Shown here: positions 43,301 to 54,000 of the stretch, in pieces | Position numbering within the stretch: position 1 is the stretch's first letter | Layout: each line of letters opens with the position of its first letter | Assembly: GCA_028693085.1 (NCBI GenBank) | Contig: JAQUWC010000003.1 | Location: 1 to 62,755 of the forward strand | Source: UBA5266 sp002411545 | Lineage (GTDB): Bacteria > Bacteroidota > Bacteroidia > Bacteroidales > WCHB1-69 | Reading direction: 5' to 3' | DNA length: 62,755 nucleotides | The notes under the pieces: generated by a model | Database searches by the model: none | Seen by the model: only the letters and a program-made list of their open reading frames with translations | Told to the model about the DNA's origin: nothing | Translations under genes and position numbers: made by a program

Positions 43301-46300
43301 TTTAACCGAAGATTTTAACGATACCATAACCATTGGTTATTATATGCCCAGAGCTTGTATGACCGATGAAATAGTCGCATGGGTGAGTATGCCCAATGGA
43401 GTAACAGACTCGACTACCTATGATGATACATTAAGTATTTCTGTTTATGGTGAAGCGGCTGTTATTGCTACTTTATCCGGACCTATGGATACCGTTTATT
43501 CTACAGGACCCTATGCTATTAATGCTAAATTGATTTCCTTGACCTCCTTAGCCATTGATACAAATGTGCAATTATACGTTTCCTATACTTATTCAGGAAA
43601 TACGGTGTACGATACTATTACGATGCAAAACAATGGAACGGATTCTATTTTTACTACTATTTTAAGTCAACAAGCTTACGGTTCTTATGTAACGTATCTT
43701 ATTACAGTAACAGATAGTTTAGGGAATTATATAAGCGTTGATAAATGGTTTTATGTAAAAAGACCCAATATATATAATGTACCTGATCCGGATTCAGTGT
43801 TAGTAACTCAACCTTTAAATGGTGGTGTGTTTGTGATTCCTTTCGATTGTCGTTTGCCTATTAGCTGGTCACGAGTTATTTATACTAAAAATGAATTGGG
43901 TATTTCAGATACAGGTGCTGTGTTGAATTGGATAGCCTGGCAAGCCTACAACTCGTCATCCTATGTATATGCTACTACCCGTACAAATGTTTCTGTTTAT
44001 CTCAAAGACATTGATGATACGGAAATTTCTATAACAGATCCTAATTATATTGATCCGGTTTTAGATGGTGCTACCTTGGTTTTCAACGGTACGATGCATC
44101 TTTCCGGAGTGTTATCAGCTTGGGAGAAAGTAGAATTTATTTCCCCATTTTTTGTACCTGCTAATAAAAATATAAAGGTCTATGTGATTGATCAACACGG
44201 AACGGGTGGAAATACATTTGCTTGGACCTATTATCAGGGTTCCGGAAATACGGTATATGGAGGTGCTATGACTACAGGAACATTAAATACCTATAAACCC
44301 TGGACATCTTTTGGCTTTACGTGTTGGCCTACCGATAGTGATGGCGTTGCTGCTTATGCATTAACTTCTCCTGCATCAACGGTACAAGCAGGAATCCAAT
44401 CTCAAGTTACAGCGGTCATTAAAAACAAAGGATGGAATAATTTAACTTCTTGTGATATTGATTGGACAGTGAATGGAGTTGCTCAAACAACTTATCATTG
44501 GACAGGTGATTTATTTGAAGATTTTGTAGATACAGTTACCTTAGGAAGTTATTTGCCTAATCCGGCAAATTATGATGAAATAGTAGTTTGGGTAAGTAAT
44601 CCTAATGGCAAAGCAGATGTGTCGAATAATGATGACACGCTTAAATTAAGTGTTTATGCACAAGCTGCTTTGATAGCCGAATATATTAGTCCAACACCCA
44701 GTGATACGATTTACCAAACCGGACCCTTTGAAATTGTGGCTCATATCAAATCTTTGACATCCGTATCTATTGCTACGCCCATTATGTATCTAAGCTATAC
44801 TTATAATAATGTTACAACCTATGATACGGTAACAATGACAACCCTCATATTGGATTCATTGTACAAAGTAGATATTGCACAACAACCTTTTGGAACTTAT
44901 GTTACCTATTCCGTATCCCTGACCGACAGTTTAGGGAATGTTGTAACCATAGCGGATTGGTTTTATATCAAACGTTTATCTGGAGGAGCAAATACAGAAT
45001 ATGTTATAGTTGGAACTGCAACAACAACAGCATACATGCTTCCCATGGATATGTTTTATAATTATAGTTGGACCCGTCAATTATATTTAGCCAATGAATT
45101 GAGTCCTTCTTCAAGTGGAGGTTTGATTACGAAATTAGCCTGGCAATATGCTTATGGAACACCCTATACCTATTCCAATCAGTTGTGCTATATGGAAGCC
45201 GTCGATGCATCGGTAACAAGCATTACTTCTAATGCATATGTTAATCCCGCCAGTGTTAATGCGTCTTTGGTATGGAGCGGAACCATTAGTCTATCTCAAG
45301 GTTGGGTAGAAATAACCTTAGATCAGCCGTTTATGTTGCCTCCGGGGAAAAATTTAATCGTACATTGGCACCATAACAATGGATCTTATGCCGGATCAGC
45401 TTATGTGTTTAATTATACTGCAACTTCTAATAATACTGCAGTGTATTGTCGATCGGATGGTGGTTTCCCTTCCGGAAATACAGGAACGTTAACAACCAAT
45501 CGACCGAATGCACGTTTCTATATTATAGGTGGAGGAAATGATACCAATTCAGTGGGCTTTGTAAATGTGTTATCCCCTGTAGATACTATACCGGCATATC
45601 AAAGTATACCGATACAGGTGGTGATTAAAAATAAGGGTTTACACAATTTAATGTCCTGTAATATTGATTGGACATTGAATGGAGTATCACAACCAACCTA
45701 TAATTGGACAGGTAATTTAATGGAAGATTTTACCGATACCGTAATATTGGATTATTTTACTCCCATTCAGGATAAAGATTATGAGTTTACTTTCCGTGTG
45801 AGTATGCCAAGCAATGCATATGATTCAACGACTTATGATGATACTTTGTCGTGTGTTAGCTTTGCACAATACGATGGATATAATCTTTCGATGGATAAAT
45901 TTATATCTCCTTTTAATAATGCCTATGAAGTATGTTATAATAAAACAGCAGAAGTTAAAATACGTTTAAAGAATACAGGGAACTATGCCATTTTATTATC
46001 GAATAATCCGCTTACACTATATTATAATGTAAGTGGACCCGTAAATTTCCAAACATACCGCGTGATTACACAAGGGGTAATACCGGTAGGCACACGTGAT
46101 TTCGTAGTGGATTCCTTATTGGATATCTTATTTCCAGGCACTTATCACATAGAAGTGATTTCGCAATGCGGCTTAGATACGATTACCTTCGATGATACAT
46201 TGCGAATGCAATATGAAGTAAAACGTATCTTATTGCCTTATGATAATGATTTTAGTGCAACCCTGACAGATATTGATTTTAACTCAACATCAGATACTGT

Positions 46301-47975
46301 CTTCTGGGAGCAAGATTTACAACCGGATATTATTCCGGTATATGGAAACGCAACCTTGCATTTTAATTCCGATTTATCGGAAGGTGAATCGGCCAATGCA
46401 GTCTTACATGCATTCGATCTCCAAGGTTGCTTGATGCCAACACTTGAATTTTGGTTTGCTCATGATAATACAAATCCAAGCGATTCAGATAAGGTAGTGG
46501 TGAAAATATCCACAAATGGTGGGAATACTTATTATCCCATAGCTACTGTTTATCGCTATAATGCTTTGTTTACAACACCGGGATGGCAACACTATGAAAT
46601 CGATTTGTCCGCGTATAGTTCCGAATCTTGTGTGAAGATAGCCTTTGAAGCCCATAGCGAAGGAGGAGGAGATATGTCGATAGATCGTATATTGATATCT
46701 GCCGAACAAGAAATGAGTGTTGAACTCATAATACCTCAACTTAAAGATATGGTAGCATGCGATTTGGATCAAAAAGAAATCAAAGTTCGGATAACAAATA
46801 ATACCATCACTCCCGTTGATTTTGATCAACAACTATCCTTGTTAACGCTTGAGGCTTCTGGTGCGCAAACGGCAACTTATGTAGATACTCTAAGCGGCCA
46901 AATTCCTGCCTATACAAGCAGTGAGTTTATCATCGACAATCAATTCGACTTTACATTAGCAGGAATCTACGATTTTAAGGCTTATATCAACCATATTGAT
47001 GTAAATACACTCAATGATACATCCATTGCCGGCATCACCATTATGCCTGATGTTAGTTTAGTGTCAATTGATAGTATTGGTGAAAAAGCCATCAATCAAT
47101 CCGTTTATTTGAGTGTAGAAATCAGTAATACAGGTAATATTGCCATTCAGCAAATTCCATTACATCTTCAAATTGATGGTGTTGTTGATGTTTACGATAC
47201 AGCCGATGTGCTATTAGCTGCTGGTGAAGATACTGTTTATACCTTGAAAAATGCCTATAAGGTTCCTATTGAACCTACCTATCAGTTGATGATAGCCGCT
47301 GATTTGGATTGTGATATAGATGCTTTCAATGATAGCTTAAACATGGAAGGAAAAGTTAGTAAACCTACATTGAAAGTGACTAATATATTGAAACCTAATA
47401 AAGATGTTTGTGATAAAGGGTTAACCGAAATATTCCCGCAAATAAGCATTCACAACAGCGGAAATCCTGAAACCGACGTGGTGGTGTATTTTATCGCTGA
47501 TAAAAACGACAGCTTGATTGCATCATTCGTAGATACCGTCGCTTTGATTACAAACGGAAACAATAATTATAATTTTAAAGAATCTTATTTTGTGCCCAAC
47601 TGGGAAACCAATACTACCTATAATGTAAAAGCCTATATTTATTCTCCGACCTATGCCTTAGTACAAACGGCATGTGTGATTTTCAATGATGTGTCGATTG
47701 CCCTTGCAGATGAAACATCTTTGAATCTCGGACAAAATATACCCAATCCGGCGCAATCAACAACGAGTATTCCTTTTTATATTCCTTTAGAAGGTAATGT
47801 GTTGTTTACCATTACGTCCGTTAGTGGTCAAACATTATATACTGAAAACTTAGAGGTTACCGCAGGAAGTCATATGCTTGAAATCAACATAGATATGTTG
47901 GCAAATGGTATTTATTATTATAGTATGCAATACAAAGGTCAACGATTGATTAAGAAAATGACCATTCAAAAATAA
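40386..47975 (+). CDS. Giant T9SS surface protein 2 (four-fold ~400-aa repeat)
   Basis: 2529 aa. The signal peptide is MRKFIVLFSLMLTVWGGYSQ, so Met14 (40425) may be the true start, with 13 extra residues otherwise. The N-terminal MAM-like jelly-roll (about 35-220) is homologous to that of giant protein 1. Then come four repeats of about 400 aa starting near residues 333, 732, 1126 and 1537, each with a domain opening YVIVG.G...YSWSR.LYLANEL, a CARDB-like domain and an Ig-like domain (DTVYNTGPF). Repeat 3 has a divergent opening. After residue about 1832 follow a CARDB-like part, a second jelly-roll (about 1947-2105), more CARDB-like domains and the type A sorting domain (about 2445-2529, ending YKGQRLIKKMTIQK). 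No enzyme domain seen; adhesive or structural role inferred. Confidence 0.93.
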   Translation: MENKIKYLIKKMTMRKFIVLFSLMLTVWGGYSQYTTVANETFGSIPAGWSVTPAGSWTLENHLYVSDSTSVLGYVPNSQGDSAVLISPFYDFQNYSFILLRFNHICKVASSDICKIYVQENHTGAKWTEIPSSCYQGLDKSAYQQSRFSQLSYATWMPNDSLAIPTNGWWKTESFDVSNEVSYAQVRFKFVITRGSGIATQFAYGWLIDDFELIASQYEIKPPIIEDLSMLGDTVYNTGPFNIKVRILPQTMHGIVKPVYLTLKYEHPNLTTIYDTIPMTMLAGDTMFLATIPQKIAGTTVSYQVYAYDTVGNDASIRSSFYVKRAGGGGVTGYVIVGNGTVTESYIPFYRFYDYSWSRALYLANELSINSGGGLISHIAYNVSSAGASAPNQFCYFKAVDDVNISNTNYLDPIADGATLVWTGSFNPVLGWNDITLDHNFLLPPGKNLLVYWSNHADNYTTSTTFFATSTSPIYLAVYKYQDGSFPAVSGTLYYNRPNTRFNIISGTDDTNSVGLYDVLSPLDSVVAAPGHQVPVVVEIKNKGIGDLDSCDINWSLNGVLQPTYAWKGYLPWDFNGIDTIGWYTPSVNLYDTLVIWVSNPNGQYDSTTYDDTLMLVSFGVTGLNMAYVSYLTDTVYNTGPFDIQAVISSRTGIPVPTPIYLHVTYLYDSVTTYDTILMNYTLNDTFVARIPQHVFGTDISYSVTIQDAVGNLVSITDGFYVKRMAGGSSTGYVIVGTGTNTQTYAPFYKWYDYSWSRMLYLASELSPTSGGGMITKLAWHVSTTGTSANNQTCYFKEVTDIDISNSTYVDPLTSGATLVWSGTFNPSSTGWIEITLDNSFILTPNKNLLIFWENRDGNYASPYADWTSTSTSPTYMTVYDYQDASFPTSSGSLQYDRPNARFYLIGNEEDSNSVALYSIDYPIGSVLATPNGDSVGVKVSIKNKGLKNLTSCNISWALNGVFKGSKQWTGNLTEDFNDTITIGYYMPRACMTDEIVAWVSMPNGVTDSTTYDDTLSISVYGEAAVIATLSGPMDTVYSTGPYAINAKLISLTSLAIDTNVQLYVSYTYSGNTVYDTITMQNNGTDSIFTTILSQQAYGSYVTYLITVTDSLGNYISVDKWFYVKRPNIYNVPDPDSVLVTQPLNGGVFVIPFDCRLPISWSRVIYTKNELGISDTGAVLNWIAWQAYNSSSYVYATTRTNVSVYLKDIDDTEISITDPNYIDPVLDGATLVFNGTMHLSGVLSAWEKVEFISPFFVPANKNIKVYVIDQHGTGGNTFAWTYYQGSGNTVYGGAMTTGTLNTYKPWTSFGFTCWPTDSDGVAAYALTSPASTVQAGIQSQVTAVIKNKGWNNLTSCDIDWTVNGVAQTTYHWTGDLFEDFVDTVTLGSYLPNPANYDEIVVWVSNPNGKADVSNNDDTLKLSVYAQAALIAEYISPTPSDTIYQTGPFEIVAHIKSLTSVSIATPIMYLSYTYNNVTTYDTVTMTTLILDSLYKVDIAQQPFGTYVTYSVSLTDSLGNVVTIADWFYIKRLSGGANTEYVIVGTATTTAYMLPMDMFYNYSWTRQLYLANELSPSSSGGLITKLAWQYAYGTPYTYSNQLCYMEAVDASVTSITSNAYVNPASVNASLVWSGTISLSQGWVEITLDQPFMLPPGKNLIVHWHHNNGSYAGSAYVFNYTATSNNTAVYCRSDGGFPSGNTGTLTTNRPNARFYIIGGGNDTNSVGFVNVLSPVDTIPAYQSIPIQVVIKNKGLHNLMSCNIDWTLNGVSQPTYNWTGNLMEDFTDTVILDYFTPIQDKDYEFTFRVSMPSNAYDSTTYDDTLSCVSFAQYDGYNLSMDKFISPFNNAYEVCYNKTAEVKIRLKNTGNYAILLSNNPLTLYYNVSGPVNFQTYRVITQGVIPVGTRDFVVDSLLDILFPGTYHIEVISQCGLDTITFDDTLRMQYEVKRILLPYDNDFSATLTDIDFNSTSDTVFWEQDLQPDIIPVYGNATLHFNSDLSEGESANAVLHAFDLQGCLMPTLEFWFAHDNTNPSDSDKVVVKISTNGGNTYYPIATVYRYNALFTTPGWQHYEIDLSAYSSESCVKIAFEAHSEGGGDMSIDRILISAEQEMSVELIIPQLKDMVACDLDQKEIKVRITNNTITPVDFDQQLSLLTLEASGAQTATYVDTLSGQIPAYTSSEFIIDNQFDFTLAGIYDFKAYINHIDVNTLNDTSIAGITIMPDVSLVSIDSIGEKAINQSVYLSVEISNTGNIAIQQIPLHLQIDGVVDVYDTADVLLAAGEDTVYTLKNAYKVPIEPTYQLMIAADLDCDIDAFNDSLNMEGKVSKPTLKVTNILKPNKDVCDKGLTEIFPQISIHNSGNPETDVVVYFIADKNDSLIASFVDTVALITNGNNNYNFKESYFVPNWETNTTYNVKAYIYSPTYALVQTACVIFNDVSIALADETSLNLGQNIPNPAQSTTSIPFYIPLEGNVLFTITSVSGQTLYTENLEVTAGSHMLEINIDMLANGIYYYSMQYKGQRLIKKMTIQK
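41382..45880 (+). repeat. Four tandem ~1.2-kb coding repeats in giant gene 2
   Basis: Unit starts at about 41382, 42579, 43761 and 44995; spacings are 1197, 1182 and 1234 bases. Units 1, 2 and 4 share the opening YVIVG and SWSR/SWTR followed by LYLANEL or LYLASEL, whereas unit 3 opens NVPDPDSVLVTQPLNGG with SWSRVIYTKNELG. The same opening domain is found once at the N-terminus of giant protein 3 (residues about 25-205). Confidence 0.85.
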
Positions 47976-47984
47976 AAATGTAAA

Positions 47985-48019
47985 AAAGTGAGGGTTTCAT
48001 TTTGAAACCTTCACTTTTA
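47985..48019 (+). terminator. Strong hairpin between giant genes 2 and 3
   Basis: AAAAGTGAGGGTTTCA pairs with TGAAACCTTCACTTTT over 16 bp with one G-U pair and a 3-nt loop. The T-run is only the last TTTT before an A-run, so it may be a partial terminator or an mRNA-stabilising hairpin. No TAnnTTTG box was found between it and the next ATG. Confidence 0.55.
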
Positions 48020-48053
48020 AAAAAAGTTAATTAATAATTAAATCAATATAAAG

Positions 48054-51000
48054 ATGAAAAATATGTTAAGAGTTTTATCAGGGATAATGTTTATATGTGC
48101 ATTGTCTTCGAATATTGTTACAGCACAAAACCTAATTACCGTTGGCACTGGGACTAATACGTATGCTTATGCCCCGGCTTATTCTTTGTATAATTACAGT
48201 TTTTCACGTATGTTGTATCTTTCCTCTGATTTACAAGCTTTATCTAGTGGAGGAAAAATAACGCACATTGCTTTTTATATCAGTACCGCTCAGAGTGGAT
48301 ATACTTTAAACAATCAAACTGTTTACATGCGTGGTACGACTGTTGCGTCGGAAAATACCGGATACATTGATCCAACCGTTACGTCCAATGGCTGTACACA
48401 AGTATGGACGGGTAATCTAAATGTGTCAAACACCGGATGGGTTACCATTCCGTTGAGCACTCCTTTTACTTTACCGGCAGGACAAAACTTGGAGATATTT
48501 TGGAATAATATGCATGGAAGCTGGTTTTCTACTGTATATTGGCAATCAACCGGTGTAAGTTATAATGCTGTTTCCAGGGGTTATTCCGATAATAGTTTTG
48601 CGTCTGCAACTACTTCCAGTTTAGCCACAGCTACGGAACGTCCGAATATTCAAATTACTTTTCTGCCTTCAGGTCGTACAGCTGCTGTAACGGAAATTGT
48701 ATCTCCCAGGTCTTCAATTATGTTAGGCGGACTCTTAACAGCGCAAGCGAATATCGCCAATTTAGGGACAGATACCATTACTTCCTGCCGAATCAATTGG
48801 TCGGTTAATAATGTATTATATCCTCCCGTCTATGATTCTACGCTGCTTCTTGCAGGAGCGGCTCCAACAAGCATTACCTTAGGTAATTATATGTGTGATT
48901 CTGATCAGTTTAATAACATTACCGTATGGATAGACCAAGCTATGCCCTATGATTCCGCTCAAGTGGATGATACCTTGTCATTCGATTTTTATGCTTGTTC
49001 CTATCAATTTAACGGAGTTTATACCGTAGGAGGGCCTACCGCCGATTATGCAACTTTAGGAGAAGTACTTATTCATCTAACTAATTGTGGTGTTACAGGA
49101 CCCACTACTTTTATATTAAATACAGGAGTGTATAATCAACCCATAGTCCTTTCCGGTTCCATACCGGGATTAAGCGAAATCAACACCGTAACTTTTACTT
49201 CGGCGACACAAGATGCGGATAGTGTCCTAATTTATGCCGTTGGAACTACAGTACAATTAAACGCGGCTAAACATCTTAGATTTTCTTATTTAACATTAGG
49301 AAATACTTCTATTAATTCGACCTACGGGGTTGAATTTAACAATGGAGCAAAAGATATTGATTTTTACGGATGTAAGATTAATTCCTATGTTTTTGCTACT
49401 TCTTCCTCTTATGCTCCTGTATATTACTATGGGGCTTCAGGATCTGGGTATAAGTTAGAAGACGTTACTTTTATCAATAATACCTTAGACGGAGGATATG
49501 CAAGCATGTATTTGTATTATTCCGGTTCAGGAAGTGGCACTGACATGAGTAGTATGGTAATTGATAGCAATGTAATGACCAATGCTTATTATTATGGAGT
49601 GTATAATTATTACTATACGTATTGTTCCAGCTTTTCTCATAATGTGATAAGTATGCGAGCAAGTGCAACGACGAATTATGGGATGTATTTTGGCGGATCT
49701 TATAATACCTTGGATAGGATGGAAGGAAATAAAGTACGTTTTAGAAATACAGGTTCTCGATATGGGATATATTTTGGGTCATACTTAAACCGCAGTGAAA
49801 GTTATAATGCTTTCGGGCCGGCTTATATAGTTAACAATGAGATTTTAAGTGATGGAGGATCTACAAATTACGGGATTTATTTAGGGAGTTATCCCAATGC
49901 TTATCTAGTATATAATTCGGTTTATGTGGCTGGAAGCGGAACCTCTTATGCTCTTTATTTTCCAACCATGAATTCTACCTATTCCTTAACTGTTAAAAAC
50001 AATATGTTTATTGCAGCAGGTAGCGGAACTCCTTATCCTCTCTATAGTAGCTCTATAGATTATGTAAAGCCGTATAACGGAACCATATTAGATTATAATA
50101 ATTATTACGGATCCAAAAATTCTATCGCTTATATTGGAAATGCAGTCTCTGATTTGCAAAGCATGCAAACCCTTACCGAGCAAGATGTACATTCTCAAAA
50201 TGTATATCCTAATTTTGTCAATCTAAGTCAAAGTTTACATACAGATGGTAGTATGATGATTGTTGAATCAGATGTGGAAACTAAATTTGATGTTGAAGGT
50301 GATAAAAGGGTGATATACACAAATATGGGTTGTTATAATGACTATGTAATATCATTAAATAATGATGTTACTATATCTAATTTACTATCCCCATTGGATT
50401 GGCAAGCTCCTTCAACAAATATAGCGTTAGACATTAAAATAACGAATAAAGCGACCGATACATTGAAAAATGTGAGAATTTATTGGTCAATCAATAATTC
50501 GCCGGTTAATTTTATTAATTATAACTGTAATTTAGCATGGTATGAAGAAAGTGAAGCCATTACTTTAGACAGCATTGTATTACAAAGCGGTGTTAATTCT
50601 TTATTAGTATATACAACGCTACCCAACGGTTTAAGTGATGCCAATGTATTTAACGATACCTTGCAGGCAGAGATTATCAGCTGTGTTCCTTTAAGTGGAA
50701 ATTATACGGTAGGTAGTCAACTGGCTGATTTTGTCACCTTAGATGAAGCCATAGATTATCTTAATAGTTGTGGCGTAAGTGGACCAACAACACTTTTACT
50801 TCATGCAGGAGATTATGTACAGACGATGACGCTGACAGGGAGTATTCCCGGGCTAAGTGCATCTAATGCCGTAACCTTTACTTCACTTGCACAAGATCCG
50901 GATAGTGTTAAGATTTATACCAACAGTACAGCTTTGGAATTGGTAGAAGCCAAACACCTTCGCTTTTCATACCTGACTTTGGGCTCAACAAGTAGTAAAT

Positions 51001-54000
51001 CTACTTATGGAGTAGAGTTTATCGATGGAGCTTTGGATGTACATTTCTATGCTTGTAATATTTATGCCAATTTATTGTCCACATCTTCTTCGTATGTGCC
51101 GGTTTATTATTCTGGAAGCAATGGTTCAGGAAAACGATTGGAAAATGTTAGTTTTGTTAAAAATAAATTGGAGGGTGGCTATGCCAGTTTCTTTTTATAT
51201 TATCCCGGTTCCGGTGAAGATACCAGTATGAGTCAGATTGTTATCGATAGTAATATCATGTTGAATGCATACTATTACGGTGTACGAGTTTATTCCTACG
51301 GATATTTTCCAAGTATATCGTATAATACAATATCGATGCGTAATAGCTCTACAACCAATTATGTAATATGTTTCGAAGGAAGTTATAATACCATCGATAA
51401 CATGATAGGAAATAAAATCCGTTTTGGCACAACCTCAAGTAGATACGGCATTTATATTAGTAGTGCTAATTTGAACGAAAGTCCTTTATACAAAGCATCC
51501 GGACCAGCCTTAATTGCTAATAATGAAATTATAAGTACAGGAGGTTCGTCGAATTATGGTATTTATTTTGCAAACACAAACGTAAATGCAAAGGTGCTTC
51601 ATAATTCAATCTTATTGTCAGGTACTTCTACCAGTTATGCAATTCGTATCCCAACGATGAGTGCCGAATATGCCTTAAATATTAAAAATAATGTGTTTGT
51701 TACAACTTCTACCGGGACAGCTTATCCTTTGTATGCTTCTTCCGCAAATTATGTGAAACAATCCTATGGAACTACTTTAGATTATAATAATTATTATAGT
51801 ACGGGTGAATACCTGGCTTATATTTCCGGAACAAAATCAAGCTTACTCGATATACAACTAGCCAGTGAACAAGATGCACAGTCCATCAGTCAAAATCCCG
51901 ATTTCGTGAATCCATCGCTTGATTTACATACTTCTAGTACGGCTATGTTAGTACCACTTGATTCAACGATGATGTATGATATTGATAGAAATCAAAGATT
52001 AATGTTTACAAACATGGGTTGTTATCATGATTTTGTAGCTAATAATTTGGATGTGTCCTTACAGACTCTTGTGTCTCCTACTGAAACATCACCTACTAAT
52101 CAAAATACAGCCTTAGAGGTTATGATTAATAATAGTGGTATAGATACATTACGGTCCGTACGTTTTTATTGGTCAGTCAATCAATCTGCCATTGATTCTA
52201 TGGATTATGCTTGTTTGATTTCTCCTCTGCAAAACAGTGAAGTTGTTCTACTTGATTCCGTTATGTTGCATGGTGGAGAGAATACAATCAAGGTTTATAC
52301 AGCTTATCCCAACGGTTTAGTAGATGCTAATACCGTCAATGATACCTTATTAGTACATATTGCTGCTTGTGATACCATGTTGAATGGTGAATATATAGTT
52401 GGAACAGGCGGCGATTTTGCCAATGTAGAAAAAGCTTTCAACACATTGATGCGTTGTGGTATTAATGGGCCGGTAGAATTAAAATGCATGCCGTTTACTT
52501 CAGGTAGTTTCAAACTGGATGTGAATGTCCCGGGTGCTGATTCGATCAATACGGTTACGTTTAGCTCTTTAAGTGGAAATCCTTCCGATGTAAAGATTGT
52601 TAGCACTGATGGAAATGCCTTAACATTAGATGGTGTAAGCAATTATATATTCAAAAATATTAGCATTGATGCCACTGCAGGTACCAATGGTGTGGAATTT
52701 TTAAATACCTGTAGTAATATTCTGTTCTACGGATGCAATATTATGGCTAATCCAACGACAACATCCTCTTCTTATACGGCAGTACGTTATTATCAAGCAT
52801 CCGGTAGCACTACGTATTTATCCAATATAAGTTTTATAAAAAATAAAATAAGCGGTGGTTATCATAATATGTATTTCTATTATGCTTGTGGCAGTTCTTC
52901 CAAAATGTCAGAATCTCTAATTCGTATCGACAGCAATGAGTTGACAGATGCTTATTATTACGGTATTTATGCTTATTATTACGGGAATTATAAAAGTGTT
53001 TCATATAATACAATAACTTCTCGAGCCACCAGCAGTACATTTTATGCCATTTATTTTAATAGGTATAATACCGTTCAAGATGGAGTGATTGGCAACCGCA
53101 TTTTCTTACAAAATACATCCACCGGATATGGCATTCGTACCTATTATATCAATAGAAGCACATCCTATGCAGCTCAAGGCAATGCTTTGATTGCAAATAA
53201 TGAAGTGATAGGCAATGCCGGAGGATCGACCTATGGGATATATACTCAATATTCTAATGCCGATTTCTATAATAACTCCATATATTTAACGGGTAGTAGT
53301 TCATGTTACGGTTTATACATTAGTTCAACCAGCTCAACCTATAGTATGAACTTTTTAAATAATCTATTTATTACTACTACATCCGGTACAGGATATCCGA
53401 TCTATACCGGTACGGCAAATTATGTTACAACTAGCTATGGTACGGTCTTAGATTATAACAATTATTATAGTACAGGTAGTTATGTTGGATATATTAGCGG
53501 TACAAAAACTAGTTTATCCGCTTTAAAATCTGCTACCCTACAAGATACAAACTCTGTAAGTATTCAGCCGCAATTCCTTGGCATTAACAATGGATTAGAG
53601 TTGTTAAATTACAGTGGATTGAGTTGCTTGAAGTTGGATGGAGTTAGCCATGACATCCGTAATGTAGAAAGAGATTCCTTGACTTTTATGGGATGCTATA
53701 CTCCAAATAGTTTGGATGTTGCATTAGCCCCTAGTACCTTAACTCCCGATTTAGCCAATGTACATCAAGGAATAATAGTTGCGGTAAAACTACAAAATCC
53801 AGGAAAAACTACATTAACAACATCCACGATTACCTTATCCGTTGATGGAGTCGTTACGAAAGTAATCCCATGGTCAGATAGTTTGGTACCTGGAGCAGAA
53901 ATACCACTCTACTTAGATACTATGAATGTAAATGCAGGTTCCAACGATTTAAGAATATGGATTTCTAATCCAAATGGCAGTGTTGATTTGAACAACGACA

